From the NCBI GenBank assembly GCA_945883845.1, contig CAMCYI010000003.1, positions 1 through 64,000 on the forward strand: a stretch of DNA of 64,000 nucleotides. Direction: 5' to 3'. Below are positions 1 to 8,273 of the stretch, one piece after another. The notes below the pieces were generated by a model. It was not told where the DNA came from. It saw nothing but the letters and a program-made list of their open reading frames with translations, and searched no databases. Made by a program: the position numbers and the translations under genes. Positions within the stretch are counted from its first letter, which is position 1; each line of letters opens with the position of its first letter. The DNA is from Bacteriovorax stolpii. GTDB taxonomy: Bacteria; Bdellovibrionota; Bacteriovoracia; Bacteriovoracales; Bacteriovoracaceae.

Positions 1-104
1 CTCGTCTGCGGCGAAACTCGATTCTGCGCAATCAACGGCGAAGTCTGCGCAAACAATTGCGAACTCACCATCAACATTACAAAGGAAAAAAATTTCGTCT
101 TCAT
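1..104 (-). CDS. Secreted protein, N-terminal fragment cut by window edge
   Basis: The reading frame starts at an ATG at 104-102 and runs off the left edge, giving only 34 residues. An AGGTG ribosome-binding site lies about 6 nt upstream. The visible part has a Lys-containing n-region, a hydrophobic core and a likely signal-peptidase I site (QLFA|QTS near residue 19), so the product is probably exported. The function cannot be judged from this fragment. The 239 nt between this start and the symporter gene hold only the symporter terminator; I see no other gene there. Confidence 0.6.
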   Translation of the reverse strand, partial: MKTKFFSFVMLMVSSQLFAQTSPLIAQNRVSPQT

Positions 105-301
105 AAAAGCACCTATACAAAAAGAATTTGATGTTAGTTTTATCGGTATGTTGGCCTCTATCCTTGATGGAAAAAGCTTAGTTTAGGTTTTGAGCTGCAT
201 GACTTAAACTATGGAAATCTATCAGTGACAAAAATTGATGAAGAGAACCTGAATGAAGTGGTTTTTCTTTTAGGTTCAATTCTAAGCTGTGAGATTTTGG
301 C

Positions 302-330
302 AAAAAAAATCCCCGGCCGAAACCGGGGAT
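302..330 (-). terminator. Intrinsic terminator of the symporter gene
   Basis: An 8-bp GC-rich stem (309-316 with 323-330) closes a 6-nt loop and, read on the minus strand, is followed by seven T. It lies 14 nt beyond the stop codon of the symporter gene. Confidence 0.85.
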
Positions 331-343
331 GAGGTTGAGAAAG

Positions 344-1606
344 TTATTCGACTGCTTTCTTGTCATCAACGAGTGCAGCGATCACGAGATCTCCGCTTAC
401 GTTAAGAGTTGTACGGCACATGTCGAGGAAGCGATCGACGCCGAGAATGAGAGCGATACCTTCAGCAGGAATACCTACACCGTTCATGATGATCATGATG
501 AGTGGAAGTGATCCGCCTGGGACACCAGCAGTACCGATACCTGCGATGATACACATGATGACGACTTTGAACTGAGAGGCCATGGAGAGTTCAACGCCGA
601 ATACCTGGGCGAGGAAGAGAACTGTCACACCTTCGAAGAGTGCGGTTCCGTTTTGGTTCGCCGTAGCACCTACAGTGAGAACGAAGCGTGAGATGGCCGG
701 AGTTAAGCCGAGTTTTGTTTCAGCGACTTCTATTGATTTCGGAAGACAGGCGTTCGATGACGAAGTTGAGAACGCGTACATCATGACTTCTTTTGAGTCT
801 GAGTAGAATTTCCACGGTGAGCGTTTAGCGATGAACTTCAAAAGGATCGAGTAGACGACGAACTGTTGAATCAGGAGACCTGCAACCACAACAGCGGCGA
901 AGTAAAGGAGTGATTCGAAGATTTCGAGGCCGAACTTGAAAGCGGTCTGGAACACGATCGTGAATACCGCGTAAGGAGCAAGCTTCATGGCGACTTCAAC
1001 GATCTTCAGTGAGGCATTGAAAATTTCCTCGAAGATGGGAATGATGCGAAGTTCGCTTCTCTTGTGATCACGAGCATAGAGGTGGAAAGCGAAACCAAAG
1101 AAGAGAGCACAGAACATGAGTGAAAGCATTTCGCCTTCAAGTGCTCTGACCGCAGCTTCGAGAGGATTTTTTGGAATCACTTCAACAAGTGCCTGCGCAA
1201 AAGATTTTGAATTTTTAGCATTATTTGAAATTGTTTCAACGTTCGTTTTGGCAGCTTCGAAAATGCTCGTATCAATTTTAAAACCTTTTCCGGGCTGGAA
1301 GAAGTTAACGAGTCCGATACCGATCAGAACTGATGCAGTTGAAGCGATGACTGTGTACATCAGGGTTTTGGAAGCAATTTTTCCTACGCCCTGGTTGCTG
1401 GCGAGTTCAAAAACTCCGAGGATGAGAGCTGAAAATACCATTGGGACTACGATCATGAAGAGGAGACGAAGAAAAATTTGTCCGACGGGAAACATCACAA
1501 AATTGTTTACGTGTTGAAGCCATTCAACATCCTGGTGTGAATGCAAGGCAGTTCCGAGAACAATACCGCCAATCAGCGCAATCAAGAGCTTGTAGTGATT
1601 TTTCAT
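344..1606 (-). CDS. Dicarboxylate/amino acid:cation symporter (SLC1/DAACS family)
   Basis: This 420-aa inner-membrane carrier matches the glutamate/aspartate/dicarboxylate symporter family (GltP/DctA type). Family landmarks are all present: the Ser-rich hairpin HP1 (STSSSNACLP, about residues 280-289), the TM7 motif (NQNGT, the usual NMDGT, about 317-321), the Gly-rich HP2 (GVPGGSLP) and TM8 (DMCRTTLN, 395-402). The Arg of TM8 that contacts an acidic side chain is kept, so glutamate or aspartate is a reasonable substrate, but dicarboxylates cannot be excluded. The start is supported by GGAG 6 nt upstream. The gene is monocistronic with its own terminator. Import of amino acids released from digested cells would suit the lifestyle inferred for this organism. 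Confidence 0.92.
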   Translation of the reverse strand: MKNHYKLLIALIGGIVLGTALHSHQDVEWLQHVNNFVMFPVGQIFLRLLFMIVVPMVFSALILGVFELASNQGVGKIASKTLMYTVIASTASVLIGIGLVNFFQPGKGFKIDTSIFEAAKTNVETISNNAKNSKSFAQALVEVIPKNPLEAAVRALEGEMLSLMFCALFFGFAFHLYARDHKRSELRIIPIFEEIFNASLKIVEVAMKLAPYAVFTIVFQTAFKFGLEIFESLLYFAAVVVAGLLIQQFVVYSILLKFIAKRSPWKFYSDSKEVMMYAFSTSSSNACLPKSIEVAETKLGLTPAISRFVLTVGATANQNGTALFEGVTVLFLAQVFGVELSMASQFKVVIMCIIAGIGTAGVPGGSLPLIMIIMNGVGIPAEGIALILGVDRFLDMCRTTLNVSGDLVIAALVDDKKAVE

Positions 1607-1747
1607 GTAACTCCGTTCGATTAAAATTATACTTAAATGATAGGGTTATTCGGCTTCGAAAACAAGAAAGACATTTTGAATCAATTTGCTCGGCTAATTA
1701 CTGCTCTTTGCCTATGAAGGTCTCTGGAGAAGGAGTACCGTTAGTTC

Positions 1748-2362
1748 ATGGATAACAAAATATTTTTGTTCCCTCTACAAAACTCAGTTCTCTTCAAAAA
1801 AGTCACTTTGCCTTATCACATTTTCGAGGAACGTTATCGCAAGATGATTCGCGATGCCTGTGATCAACAGATCCCGGTAGGAATCGTGAACTATCATTCA
1901 TCAGATATGTACGGCGGTGAAATTTGCGTTGCCGGCATTCCGCATATTCTTTCGGAGTATCCGGATGGACGCATGGACATTTACATCACCGGTACGGTGA
2001 AATGCCAGTTGGTGGAAAGCGTGAAGGAGTACCCTTACAAGATTTATACTTACCGTCCATTGCGTGAAGATATGCGGGCCGATGATACGTTCGATATCGA
2101 GCTTTCGAGCCTGCAGTCATTTCTGGAGAAATGGGCCATTCATTTCCTGCCGGATCCGAATCAACGTGAAGCGTTCGTCGCGACTCTGGAAGAACCTGAG
2201 GTTTTGATCAATTACTGCGCTGTTTTTCTTGTGGATGAACCCAGATTGAAGCGGGAGATAATGGAGGCAGGAAGTCTTAAAGAGAAAATAAAAATACTAC
2301 TGCACGTCATGGGCCCAAAAGAAGTATCCCTTGGACCCTTTATGCCTAGCCTGAAGTTCTAA
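1748..2362 (+). CDS. LON substrate-binding domain protein (stand-alone)
   Basis: The 204-aa protein opens with the hydrophobic strand-loop pattern of the Lon protease N-terminal domain (IFLFPLQNSVLF, then an F-EERYRKMI helix and a GTVKCQLVE strand). It has no ATPase or protease domain, so it is a stand-alone LON/PUA-like domain protein, a family common in bacteria whose members probably bind or recognise proteins. There is no signal peptide, so it should be cytoplasmic. AAGGAG about 12 nt upstream supports the ATG. Its stop lies 1 nt from the stop of the convergent small basic gene. A precise role cannot be given. Confidence 0.8.
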   Translation: MDNKIFLFPLQNSVLFKKVTLPYHIFEERYRKMIRDACDQQIPVGIVNYHSSDMYGGEICVAGIPHILSEYPDGRMDIYITGTVKCQLVESVKEYPYKIYTYRPLREDMRADDTFDIELSSLQSFLEKWAIHFLPDPNQREAFVATLEEPEVLINYCAVFLVDEPRLKREIMEAGSLKEKIKILLHVMGPKEVSLGPFMPSLKF

Positions 2363-2363
2363 A

Positions 2364-2480
2364 TTACTTCTTTTTGTTAGCTTTACCAGCTGCGATAGCT
2401 GCTTTGATCTTAGATTTCTTCTTAGCTTGGCCCTTGCGGCGAGACATTTTTCCAGCCTGGCTCTTACGTCCGTAACCCAT
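2364..2480 (-). CDS. Tiny Lys/Arg-rich basic protein (38 aa)
   Basis: A complete 38-aa frame begins with MGYGRKSQAGKM and ends with ANKKK. It is preceded by a strong AAGAAGGA ribosome-binding site 9 nt upstream. About 40% of residues are Lys or Arg, with no acidic residue in the sequence and an Ala/Lys helix in the second half. This composition is typical of very small RNA-binding or ribosome-associated proteins (compare bTHX in size and charge, although the sequence does not match it), or of nucleoid proteins. I do not recognise the family. Too short for ordinary ORF filters, it fills what would otherwise be a 245-nt gap. Confidence 0.7.
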   Translation of the reverse strand: MGYGRKSQAGKMSRRKGQAKKKSKIKAAIAAGKANKKK

Positions 2481-2607
2481 AAATCACAATCCTTCTTAAA
2501 GTTTTACTAATAACCGTCACATTATGTGCAATGGATTTTTTATTGTAAAGACTTACCAGCTGATTAACAATGAAAAGGCCCAAAATCAGCTTTTTCAAGG
2601 AGTACTT

Positions 2608-2946
2608 ATGAAATTCGCCTTCGCTTCACTTTGCCTTCTTATCTCGCTAAGTGCCCTCGCTGAAAAACGCAGCATCACCCTCGTTAACTACGAGACTGAC
2701 GGCGTGAAACAATGGCTCCCAGGGACGATTATGGCGAAGAAAGGTGACGATGTTGAGATCACTCTCGTTAACAACGTACCCTCAGGCATTCACGGTTTCC
2801 AGATCCCGGCCTTTAACGTCAAAAAAGATGTGATGAAAGGGAAAAGAGAAGTTGTGACTTTCAAGGCCGATAAAGAAGGCCTCTTTGAGATGAAATGTCA
2901 CTTGCATCCGGCCCACGTTGGCGGCCAGCTTTTGATTCTTCCGTAG
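2608..2946 (+). CDS. Periplasmic cupredoxin-domain protein
   Basis: The 112-aa product has a signal peptide (cleavage after ALA, residue 18) followed by a single beta-sandwich domain. Putative copper ligands are His62 in GIHGF and the cluster Cys97, His98, His100 and His103 in CHLHPAHVGG, which resembles EfeO/plastocyanin-like cupredoxin loops. I chose the ATG at 2608 over an upstream in-frame ATG at 2524 because it has AAGGAG 7 nt before it and gives the signal peptide directly. Likely roles are periplasmic copper binding or electron transfer. No Met axial ligand is obvious, so the site type is uncertain. It stands alone, 11 nt from a convergent gene. Confidence 0.8.
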   Translation: MKFAFASLCLLISLSALAEKRSITLVNYETDGVKQWLPGTIMAKKGDDVEITLVNNVPSGIHGFQIPAFNVKKDVMKGKREVVTFKADKEGLFEMKCHLHPAHVGGQLLILP

Positions 2947-2957
2947 TTTTTAAATTG

Positions 2958-4031
2958 TTACGAGTGCCGGGCCTTTGAATAGGTCCTGGCATTTGTAGCA
3001 ACCCACCAGAAAAGACTAATCAGCCAGACAAGACATGCAAACGGATGGAGAATCACTCCGGCCCAGGATTCCTGAAAAACGATCTTCGAGAAAAAACGGT
3101 AGAGTATGAGTAGAAAGAAACTTCCGATAGCCCAAAACGGATGACTGAAAAAACATATCAACGGAAATGACCACACGAAAAGTGCGACGACAAAAAACCA
3201 GAAACTCTTTCTGAGTTCTTTCTCTTCCCAGAGTTTGCCCCAGTAATCGCGCATGCCGCGGATCATGTCTTCGAAATATTCAGGATAAGTTCGGACAAGA
3301 TGCTTCTCACCGAAAGCGAGATAGGTATTTGTTTCTTTCGCTTCGAACGCTTCAACGATAGCGACTTTCCATGAAATGTGACGAAGGTTTTCAAGGGGAA
3401 GGAGCTTGAATGCCGACAGCGGCATGGCGATCCATCCCTGAGAGAGAGCCAGAAATGGATGAGAGAGATTCCGTCTGATCTTTCGAAAACCGTAGAGGGA
3501 AGCAAAGACAAGAGTTGGATTCAAAACACTCACAGCTTCGATGACGACGTTTGTTTTAGCCGTCTGAGGAAGCACGAGTGTTACACGTTCTTTGTCGGTG
3601 ACAATTTTTGCAACGGATTCAAAAAGATTTTCTGAAGGAACCAGGTCAGCGTCCCCAATAATGACAACGTCGGCAAGAAGACGGTGAGAGATCTGCTGAA
3701 GCATCCACGGAACGGGAAGGGTACCTGCAGGGCGAGAGACAAAGCTGTTCACTTCAACAAATGGATTATTGCGGGCGAAGTTCATGATCGGCTCAATGTC
3801 AGCGTGGTGACCATCAACCAGAACGTAGACTTTAAGATTGACGTTTTTGAGCTGCGAAAAACTCTTCTGCCACTGCTCAGAGAGAAAAAGAGTTTCAGGA
3901 AGAATCGGGAGAATGAGTTCGATCGGGCCGGAATAATGATCGGAGCTGCTGACCTGTTTACCAAAGAGAGCATTCTTCACTAAAGTGAAGATAAGAAGCA
4001 CCGTCGTTCCAATAACCAGAAGCCCTAACAT
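2958..4031 (-). CDS. Membrane-anchored family 2-like glycosyltransferase
   Basis: The 357-aa protein has an N-terminal membrane helix, a GT-A-like catalytic region with a DxD motif (IIGDADLVPS, about residues 125-134), and a C-terminal segment with several hydrophobic helices. This layout is typical of processive or lipid-linked GT2/GT21 enzymes such as ceramide-glucosyltransferase-like HpnI. The frame extends upstream to 4112, but that would overlap the divergent SpoU gene at 4071, so the ATG at 4031 with a weak AAAGG site is preferred. The acceptor could be a lipid or envelope polysaccharide. Family assignment is good, the specific substrate unknown. Confidence 0.7.
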   Translation of the reverse strand: MLGLLVIGTTVLLIFTLVKNALFGKQVSSSDHYSGPIELILPILPETLFLSEQWQKSFSQLKNVNLKVYVLVDGHHADIEPIMNFARNNPFVEVNSFVSRPAGTLPVPWMLQQISHRLLADVVIIGDADLVPSENLFESVAKIVTDKERVTLVLPQTAKTNVVIEAVSVLNPTLVFASLYGFRKIRRNLSHPFLALSQGWIAMPLSAFKLLPLENLRHISWKVAIVEAFEAKETNTYLAFGEKHLVRTYPEYFEDMIRGMRDYWGKLWEEKELRKSFWFFVVALFVWSFPLICFFSHPFWAIGSFFLLILYRFFSKIVFQESWAGVILHPFACLVWLISLFWWVATNARTYSKARHS

Positions 4032-4070
4032 GCCGTCGCCTTTTGGTAGTCTTTTGACTAAGATTAACCC

Positions 4071-4613
4071 ATGAACAAACGTCAGTACATGCAAAAAAGT
4101 TTCGAGCGCCAAAGGCTTCTTAACAAATTATTCGCCAGGCCCGGTCCCTTCCCCTGTGTCCTCATCCTGGACAACCTCAAGGTCGATTTTAACATCGGGA
4201 AAATCATCCGATCTGCGGAAGCTTTCGGTGTTCAAGGCGTTGATGTCGTAGGAACACTCTTTTTTGACCCGCTTCCGGCCAAAGGTTGCATGAAGCGCGT
4301 TCCCTGGACGATGACGAAAACTTTTTATGAAAGTTATCAGAATCACCTGACGAAAGGTTATACGTTTTTTGCATTTGATACAGATGCCACCAGTATGATT
4401 CATGAAACAGACTTTCCGGATAAGTCGGCCTTCATCATGGGCCATGAAGGTTTCGGTTTCAGTTTCAAGAAGGAAGACTATCCGCAAATTAAGTGGATCA
4501 AGATTCCTCAAATAGGAAAAGTTGAAAGTCTGAATGTTTCAGTAGCAGCATCGATTGTGATGTATGAGTTCGCCCGCAGCAGGAATTTTAATCCTCCAGC
4601 AGAGTCCCTCTGA
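4071..4613 (+). CDS. SpoU/TrmH-family RNA 2'-O-methyltransferase
   Basis: All three SPOUT knot motifs are visible in this 180-aa protein. Motif 1 is FNIGKIIRSAEAFG (about 40-53, with catalytic-type Arg47). Motif 2 is MGHEGFG (123-129, with His in place of the usual Asn). Motif 3 is ESLNVSVAASI (152-162). It has the short form without an L30e-like N-terminal domain, like TrmL-type or minimal TrmH proteins. It should transfer methyl groups from SAM to ribose 2'-OH of tRNA or rRNA in the cytoplasm. The target nucleotide cannot be deduced. Its 3' end overlaps the convergent ctaA gene by 26 nt. Confidence 0.87.
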   Translation: MNKRQYMQKSFERQRLLNKLFARPGPFPCVLILDNLKVDFNIGKIIRSAEAFGVQGVDVVGTLFFDPLPAKGCMKRVPWTMTKTFYESYQNHLTKGYTFFAFDTDATSMIHETDFPDKSAFIMGHEGFGFSFKKEDYPQIKWIKIPQIGKVESLNVSVAASIVMYEFARSRNFNPPAESL

Positions 4614-5535
4614 GATTTAATGAAAGGCTATAGAGAAGAGAAATAGCACTCACACCGAAGAAGAGGTGTGGCGGCTGTGCATTCGCAGGAAAGTCAAAGT
4701 AGTTCAGAGTAATTCCGGTGGCAACATTTCCCAGTACGCAGAAAAATGCGAGGAGCGTGAGGAAGAATGCCTGGCGATTGTATTTTGTACGTTGAAAATA
4801 AATTAAAAGATAAATAAACAGAGCAACGATCACGAGTGAAAACGTGCGGTGAACATAAAAAATTGTGCCGAGCTGTCCGATCACCGTTGTATCAGTTGCG
4901 GCGTGTGTATCGCGGATAAGAGTGTCCACTTCCTGTCTGACCTGAGTTCCCATCAGAATCTGAATGAAAGTCACAAACACCAGAATTTTACTGATGATGA
5001 GGCCCTTAGGATCTGTCTTGGCGACGATAGAAATGTCTTCCAGGTCACGGCAGTACTTCTGCAAGTAAAGAAGTCCCATCAAAAGGACGACGGCTAGAAA
5101 CATATGTATGGTAATCAAAAATGGTTTCAGGTGCGTTGAAACAACCAGGGCCCCGACTCCACCCTGAAGCAGGATCAGGAAGAGGAGACCTCCACAGAAC
5201 CAGGGAATATTTCGTTCATAACGGCGCATGCCAAAAGAAAGACCAAAAAGAATCACAATGAAGAATCCGAGAACGACTCCCAGAAGACGATTGATGTATT
5301 CGGTCCAGGTCTTGAACGGATCGAAATCTGCGATGGTCTTACCGGCAATTTTATAAATGTCTTTGTAGTTGGCAGGAAGATCGGTGATGTCCATAGGCGG
5401 AACCCATTGCCCAAAGCAACGGGGCCAGTCGGGGCAGCCAAGTCCGGAACCAGTCCCACGCACGATGGATCCAGCGAGAATGACCATGAACGTTCCAACG
5501 ATGGAAAGAAAAAGAATATTACGAAAACCTGTCAT
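4588..5535 (-). CDS. ctaA: Heme A synthase (CtaA/COX15)
   Basis: The 315-aa polytopic membrane protein carries the CtaA signature just after the first helix (GTGSGLGCPDWPRCFGQWVP). Heme-ligand His residues follow in later helices (STHLKPFLITIHMF, IFYVHRTFS, QPPHLFFG). It oxidises heme O to heme A, the cofactor of aa3/caa3 oxidases, and would work with CtaB and the oxidase operon at 33.8-41.2 kb even though it lies some 30 kb away. The frame can be extended to 5712, but that overlaps the divergent mntP, and the extension is polar and unlike the family, so ATG at 5535 is used. No clear ribosome-binding site is seen. Confidence 0.92.
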   Translation of the reverse strand: MTGFRNILFLSIVGTFMVILAGSIVRGTGSGLGCPDWPRCFGQWVPPMDITDLPANYKDIYKIAGKTIADFDPFKTWTEYINRLLGVVLGFFIVILFGLSFGMRRYERNIPWFCGGLLFLILLQGGVGALVVSTHLKPFLITIHMFLAVVLLMGLLYLQKYCRDLEDISIVAKTDPKGLIISKILVFVTFIQILMGTQVRQEVDTLIRDTHAATDTTVIGQLGTIFYVHRTFSLVIVALFIYLLIYFQRTKYNRQAFFLTLLAFFCVLGNVATGITLNYFDFPANAQPPHLFFGVSAISLLYSLSLNLRGTLLED

Positions 5536-5628
5536 ACCAGAAAGATTACATGATTCATCCGGTCGGAGCAACGATAGAATGATGTTTTTTGCGAGAGAAA
5601 TGAGTACAATCTTAACACGGAACTTTTT

Positions 5629-6204
5629 ATGATTACACTCGATATTCTCATTCTCGGACTCGCACTCGGCATCGATTCTGCCGTTGCCACTTTTGCGTTC
5701 GGTGTTTTGCACAGTGAGAATACCGCCTATGAAAAGTGGGGCAGGGGTTTTTATCTTTTTACCCTTTTCGGTTTATTTCAAGGTTTCATGTTGTGGATCG
5801 GAAGCCGCGGAGGCTTTCATTTTACTTTCTCAAATTATGGTCATCTCTTTCAGTTGTTGATCGCAGGTATTTTCCTGGTGATTGGCGCTAAAATCATCCT
5901 TGATACATTAAAAAGCGGCGAGCCAAAAAATCTTCAGTGGAGCATACTGCAGAGTTTGCTGATCGCCGTTGCAACCAGCCTTGATGCTCTCGCCGCTGGA
6001 ATTAGCTTGGGAACGATGCCGGAGACTCATTACGTTGCTTTCGAGATTGGTCTGATAACGGCCTTCCTCTGTTTTATTTTTTACGTCATCGCAGAGTTCA
6101 CAAATAAAATTCCGGAAACCTGGCTCCAGCGTTTTTCCGGACTGATTTTTATCATTCTGGGTGTGAAAGTGATTCTTGATTATATGAAGCTGGGGGGCCT
6201 GTGA
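5629..6204 (+). CDS. mntP: Manganese efflux pump MntP (DUF204)
   Basis: The 191-aa, six-helix membrane protein consists of two pseudo-repeats, each with the Asp-containing signature of MntP: LGIDSAVATFAFG around Asp16 and ATSLDALAAGISLG around Asp119. These aspartates are needed for Mn export in studied members. The length equals the family norm. The last bases overlap the downstream GTG start of ilvA by 4 nt (GTGA), so the two are translationally coupled. No yybP-ykoY-type Mn riboswitch is apparent in the 93-nt divergent region shared with ctaA. Confidence 0.9.
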   Translation: MITLDILILGLALGIDSAVATFAFGVLHSENTAYEKWGRGFYLFTLFGLFQGFMLWIGSRGGFHFTFSNYGHLFQLLIAGIFLVIGAKIILDTLKSGEPKNLQWSILQSLLIAVATSLDALAAGISLGTMPETHYVAFEIGLITAFLCFIFYVIAEFTNKIPETWLQRFSGLIFIILGVKVILDYMKLGGL

Positions 6205-7424
6205 AATTATCTGCTGCTGAATTTGATAAAGCTTACAAAGTCCTTAAGAAGATCATTCATCCCACCCCGCTTGTGCATAACGAATGGCTCTCGAAACAGT
6301 ACAGTTGTGAAGTGTACTTAAAACTAGAGAACATGCTTCCCATCGGATCATTCAAAATGAGAGGAGCGACGTACAAAATTTCTGAACTTTCTGCGACTGA
6401 GAAAAAACAGGGCGTACTTGCTGTGAGCGCAGGAAACCATGCTCAGGGTGTTGCCTGGGCCGCTCATCGCTTTGGTATCAATGCTACGATTGTCATGCCG
6501 GAAGGTTCGCCTCTGACGAAAATCCGCAATACAGAATCTCTTGGCGCCAAAGTCGTTCTTCACGGCAACAGCATTGAAGAATGCTTTGCTCATGCTCAGG
6601 AGATGATGAAGAAAAAGAAAATGGTTTTCGTGCATCCATTCCATGATGAAAAAGTGATCGCAGGGCAGGGGTCAGTTGCTTTTGAGCTCCTCGAACAGAT
6701 ACCAGATATGGATTTTGTTTTTTCATCCATCGGTGGTGGCGGGCTTGTGAGTGGTATCGGTCAGGTTCTCAAGGCTAAAAAATCAAAAGCAAAAATTTAC
6801 GCCGGTCAAAGTTCAGGCTGCAGTCCCATGGTAGACTCTCTCCATAATAATAAAATCAAAAACGCGTCTGTCGCCAATACTTTTGCTGACGGCATCCGGG
6901 TGAAAAACGTTAACGAAGATATGTTCAAGCTTCTTAAGTCAGTTCTCGACGGTTCATACGCAGTTGATGATGAGAAACTGGCCTGGGCCATTCTCCAGTT
7001 GATGGAGAAGGCAAGAGTTATTGCTGAAGGTGCAGGTGCCTTGCCACTCGCTCTTTTTGATCAGCTCCATCGCAAAGATCCGAAAAAGTTTAAGGGTAAG
7101 AAAGTCGTTCTTGTTATCTGTGGTGGTAATATAGACGTCAATCTTCTTGAAAGGATCATTGATCGCGGACTGATTGAATCTCATCGTAAAGTCCGGATCT
7201 CTATTCCGATAGCAGACCGTCCTGGGATTTTGAATCACCTGACAAAAATTATTAAAGACGTCGGGGCCAACGTTCTCCAGGTTGTGCATGACCGTGATTC
7301 ATCTAATACTGGCATCACAGGGACCAATGTTCTCTTCACCCTTGAGACGAAGGGAGAAGATCATCTTCAGGTCCTCTTGAAAGAGATGAAGAAGGATTTT
7401 CCTCTTTGCAAAGTTCTGGATTAG
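6201..7424 (+). CDS. ilvA: Threonine ammonia-lyase with C-terminal ACT domain
   Basis: The 407-aa fold-type II PLP enzyme deaminates threonine to 2-oxobutanoate. Visible landmarks are the PLP lysine in PIGSFKMRGA (Lys52), the SAGNHAQGVAW substrate loop (76-86) and the phosphate-binding SIGGGGLVSG (about 175-184). A single ACT domain occupies about residues 328-407 (VRISIPIADRPGIL onwards). This is the medium-length form, which may be biosynthetic or catabolic and is probably regulated by amino acids through ACT. It starts with GTG inside the stop region of mntP. The pairing with a Mn exporter has no obvious biochemical logic. Confidence 0.92.
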   Translation: MKLSAAEFDKAYKVLKKIIHPTPLVHNEWLSKQYSCEVYLKLENMLPIGSFKMRGATYKISELSATEKKQGVLAVSAGNHAQGVAWAAHRFGINATIVMPEGSPLTKIRNTESLGAKVVLHGNSIEECFAHAQEMMKKKKMVFVHPFHDEKVIAGQGSVAFELLEQIPDMDFVFSSIGGGGLVSGIGQVLKAKKSKAKIYAGQSSGCSPMVDSLHNNKIKNASVANTFADGIRVKNVNEDMFKLLKSVLDGSYAVDDEKLAWAILQLMEKARVIAEGAGALPLALFDQLHRKDPKKFKGKKVVLVICGGNIDVNLLERIIDRGLIESHRKVRISIPIADRPGILNHLTKIIKDVGANVLQVVHDRDSSNTGITGTNVLFTLETKGEDHLQVLLKEMKKDFPLCKVLD

Positions 7425-7529
7425 TCACTGTCTAAACATTAATCACTACCGTAAAAACTTCAAAGCCGGACGCTCAAGAGAGAAGCAAGGTTAGGATATG
7501 AACATTCTTTAACTTATCAAGGATGTCGT

Positions 7530-8273
7530 ATGAAATTCATTGCTTTGCTCTCTATCTTTGCGCTTAGTACTTCGGCCTTCGCTCAACTCGTCAAACCAAT
7601 GGATGATCTGTTTGCCATGAACAACCGCCTGAACGCCGGAAAAGATGGAGCAACGATCACGAGAGAAAGTCTTGCCAACTACGACAAATTCGTCGCTATG
7701 GATGTGAATGCTCTTCAGGTGCAATCACTCGCGATCGTCGACGCGAAAAAATTGAAATTCCTCACTAAAAATCAAGCCGAAATTGCTATTCGTGCCTCTC
7801 AAGCGAACCCCGTTGCATCTACGGAGCAATACCACAAGTATGATCCAAGAAATCAGGGGATCGGTTTCTGCTTTGGCCGCGCTACTTTCGTGAATCTTTA
7901 TCTCGCCGCTGCTGGTGTGAACCGCGCGAATATCAAAAAAGCATTCATCGTCGGTCGTATGGACGGCGGAGCTTGGGGCTGGCACGTAACGACGATCGTA
8001 GAAAGCCGCAACCCTGTTAACGGAAAAGAAATGTGGCTCGCTCTCGATCCTATCTCACAACAAGGGATTCAGGACGTTCGCAGCTGGTATAAAGAGATGT
8101 CGAGAAAGTCTGATGACGGTAAGCTTCGTCTCTACATCGGTGAAGCCGGGAAACTTGGAGCAGGAGCTTCAAGATACGACGAGATCTCTTTTGCAGATCC
8201 GTTCTACAACAACTACTTCAAGGACATGAGATCTTGGTTTGAGAAAAACGATGTTTCAAAAGACCTTAAGTAA
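7530..8273 (+). CDS. Secreted Cys-His-Asp (protein-glutaminase/papain-like) enzyme
   Basis: The 247-aa protein has a signal peptide (cleavage after AFA, residue 18). A candidate catalytic triad appears in the order and spacing of bacterial protein-glutaminase domains: Cys114 in GIGFCFGRA, His152 in GWHVTT and Asp173 in LALDPI. A polar helical stretch (20-100) precedes it and could be a pro-region. It would deamidate glutamine, or hydrolyse peptide bonds, outside the cytoplasm. The resemblance to the enzyme at 43248-44069 is at motif level only. AAGGATG upstream supports the start. The 3' end overlaps rlmF by 8 nt. Confidence 0.6.
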   Translation: MKFIALLSIFALSTSAFAQLVKPMDDLFAMNNRLNAGKDGATITRESLANYDKFVAMDVNALQVQSLAIVDAKKLKFLTKNQAEIAIRASQANPVASTEQYHKYDPRNQGIGFCFGRATFVNLYLAAAGVNRANIKKAFIVGRMDGGAWGWHVTTIVESRNPVNGKEMWLALDPISQQGIQDVRSWYKEMSRKSDDGKLRLYIGEAGKLGAGASRYDEISFADPFYNNYFKDMRSWFEKNDVSKDLK

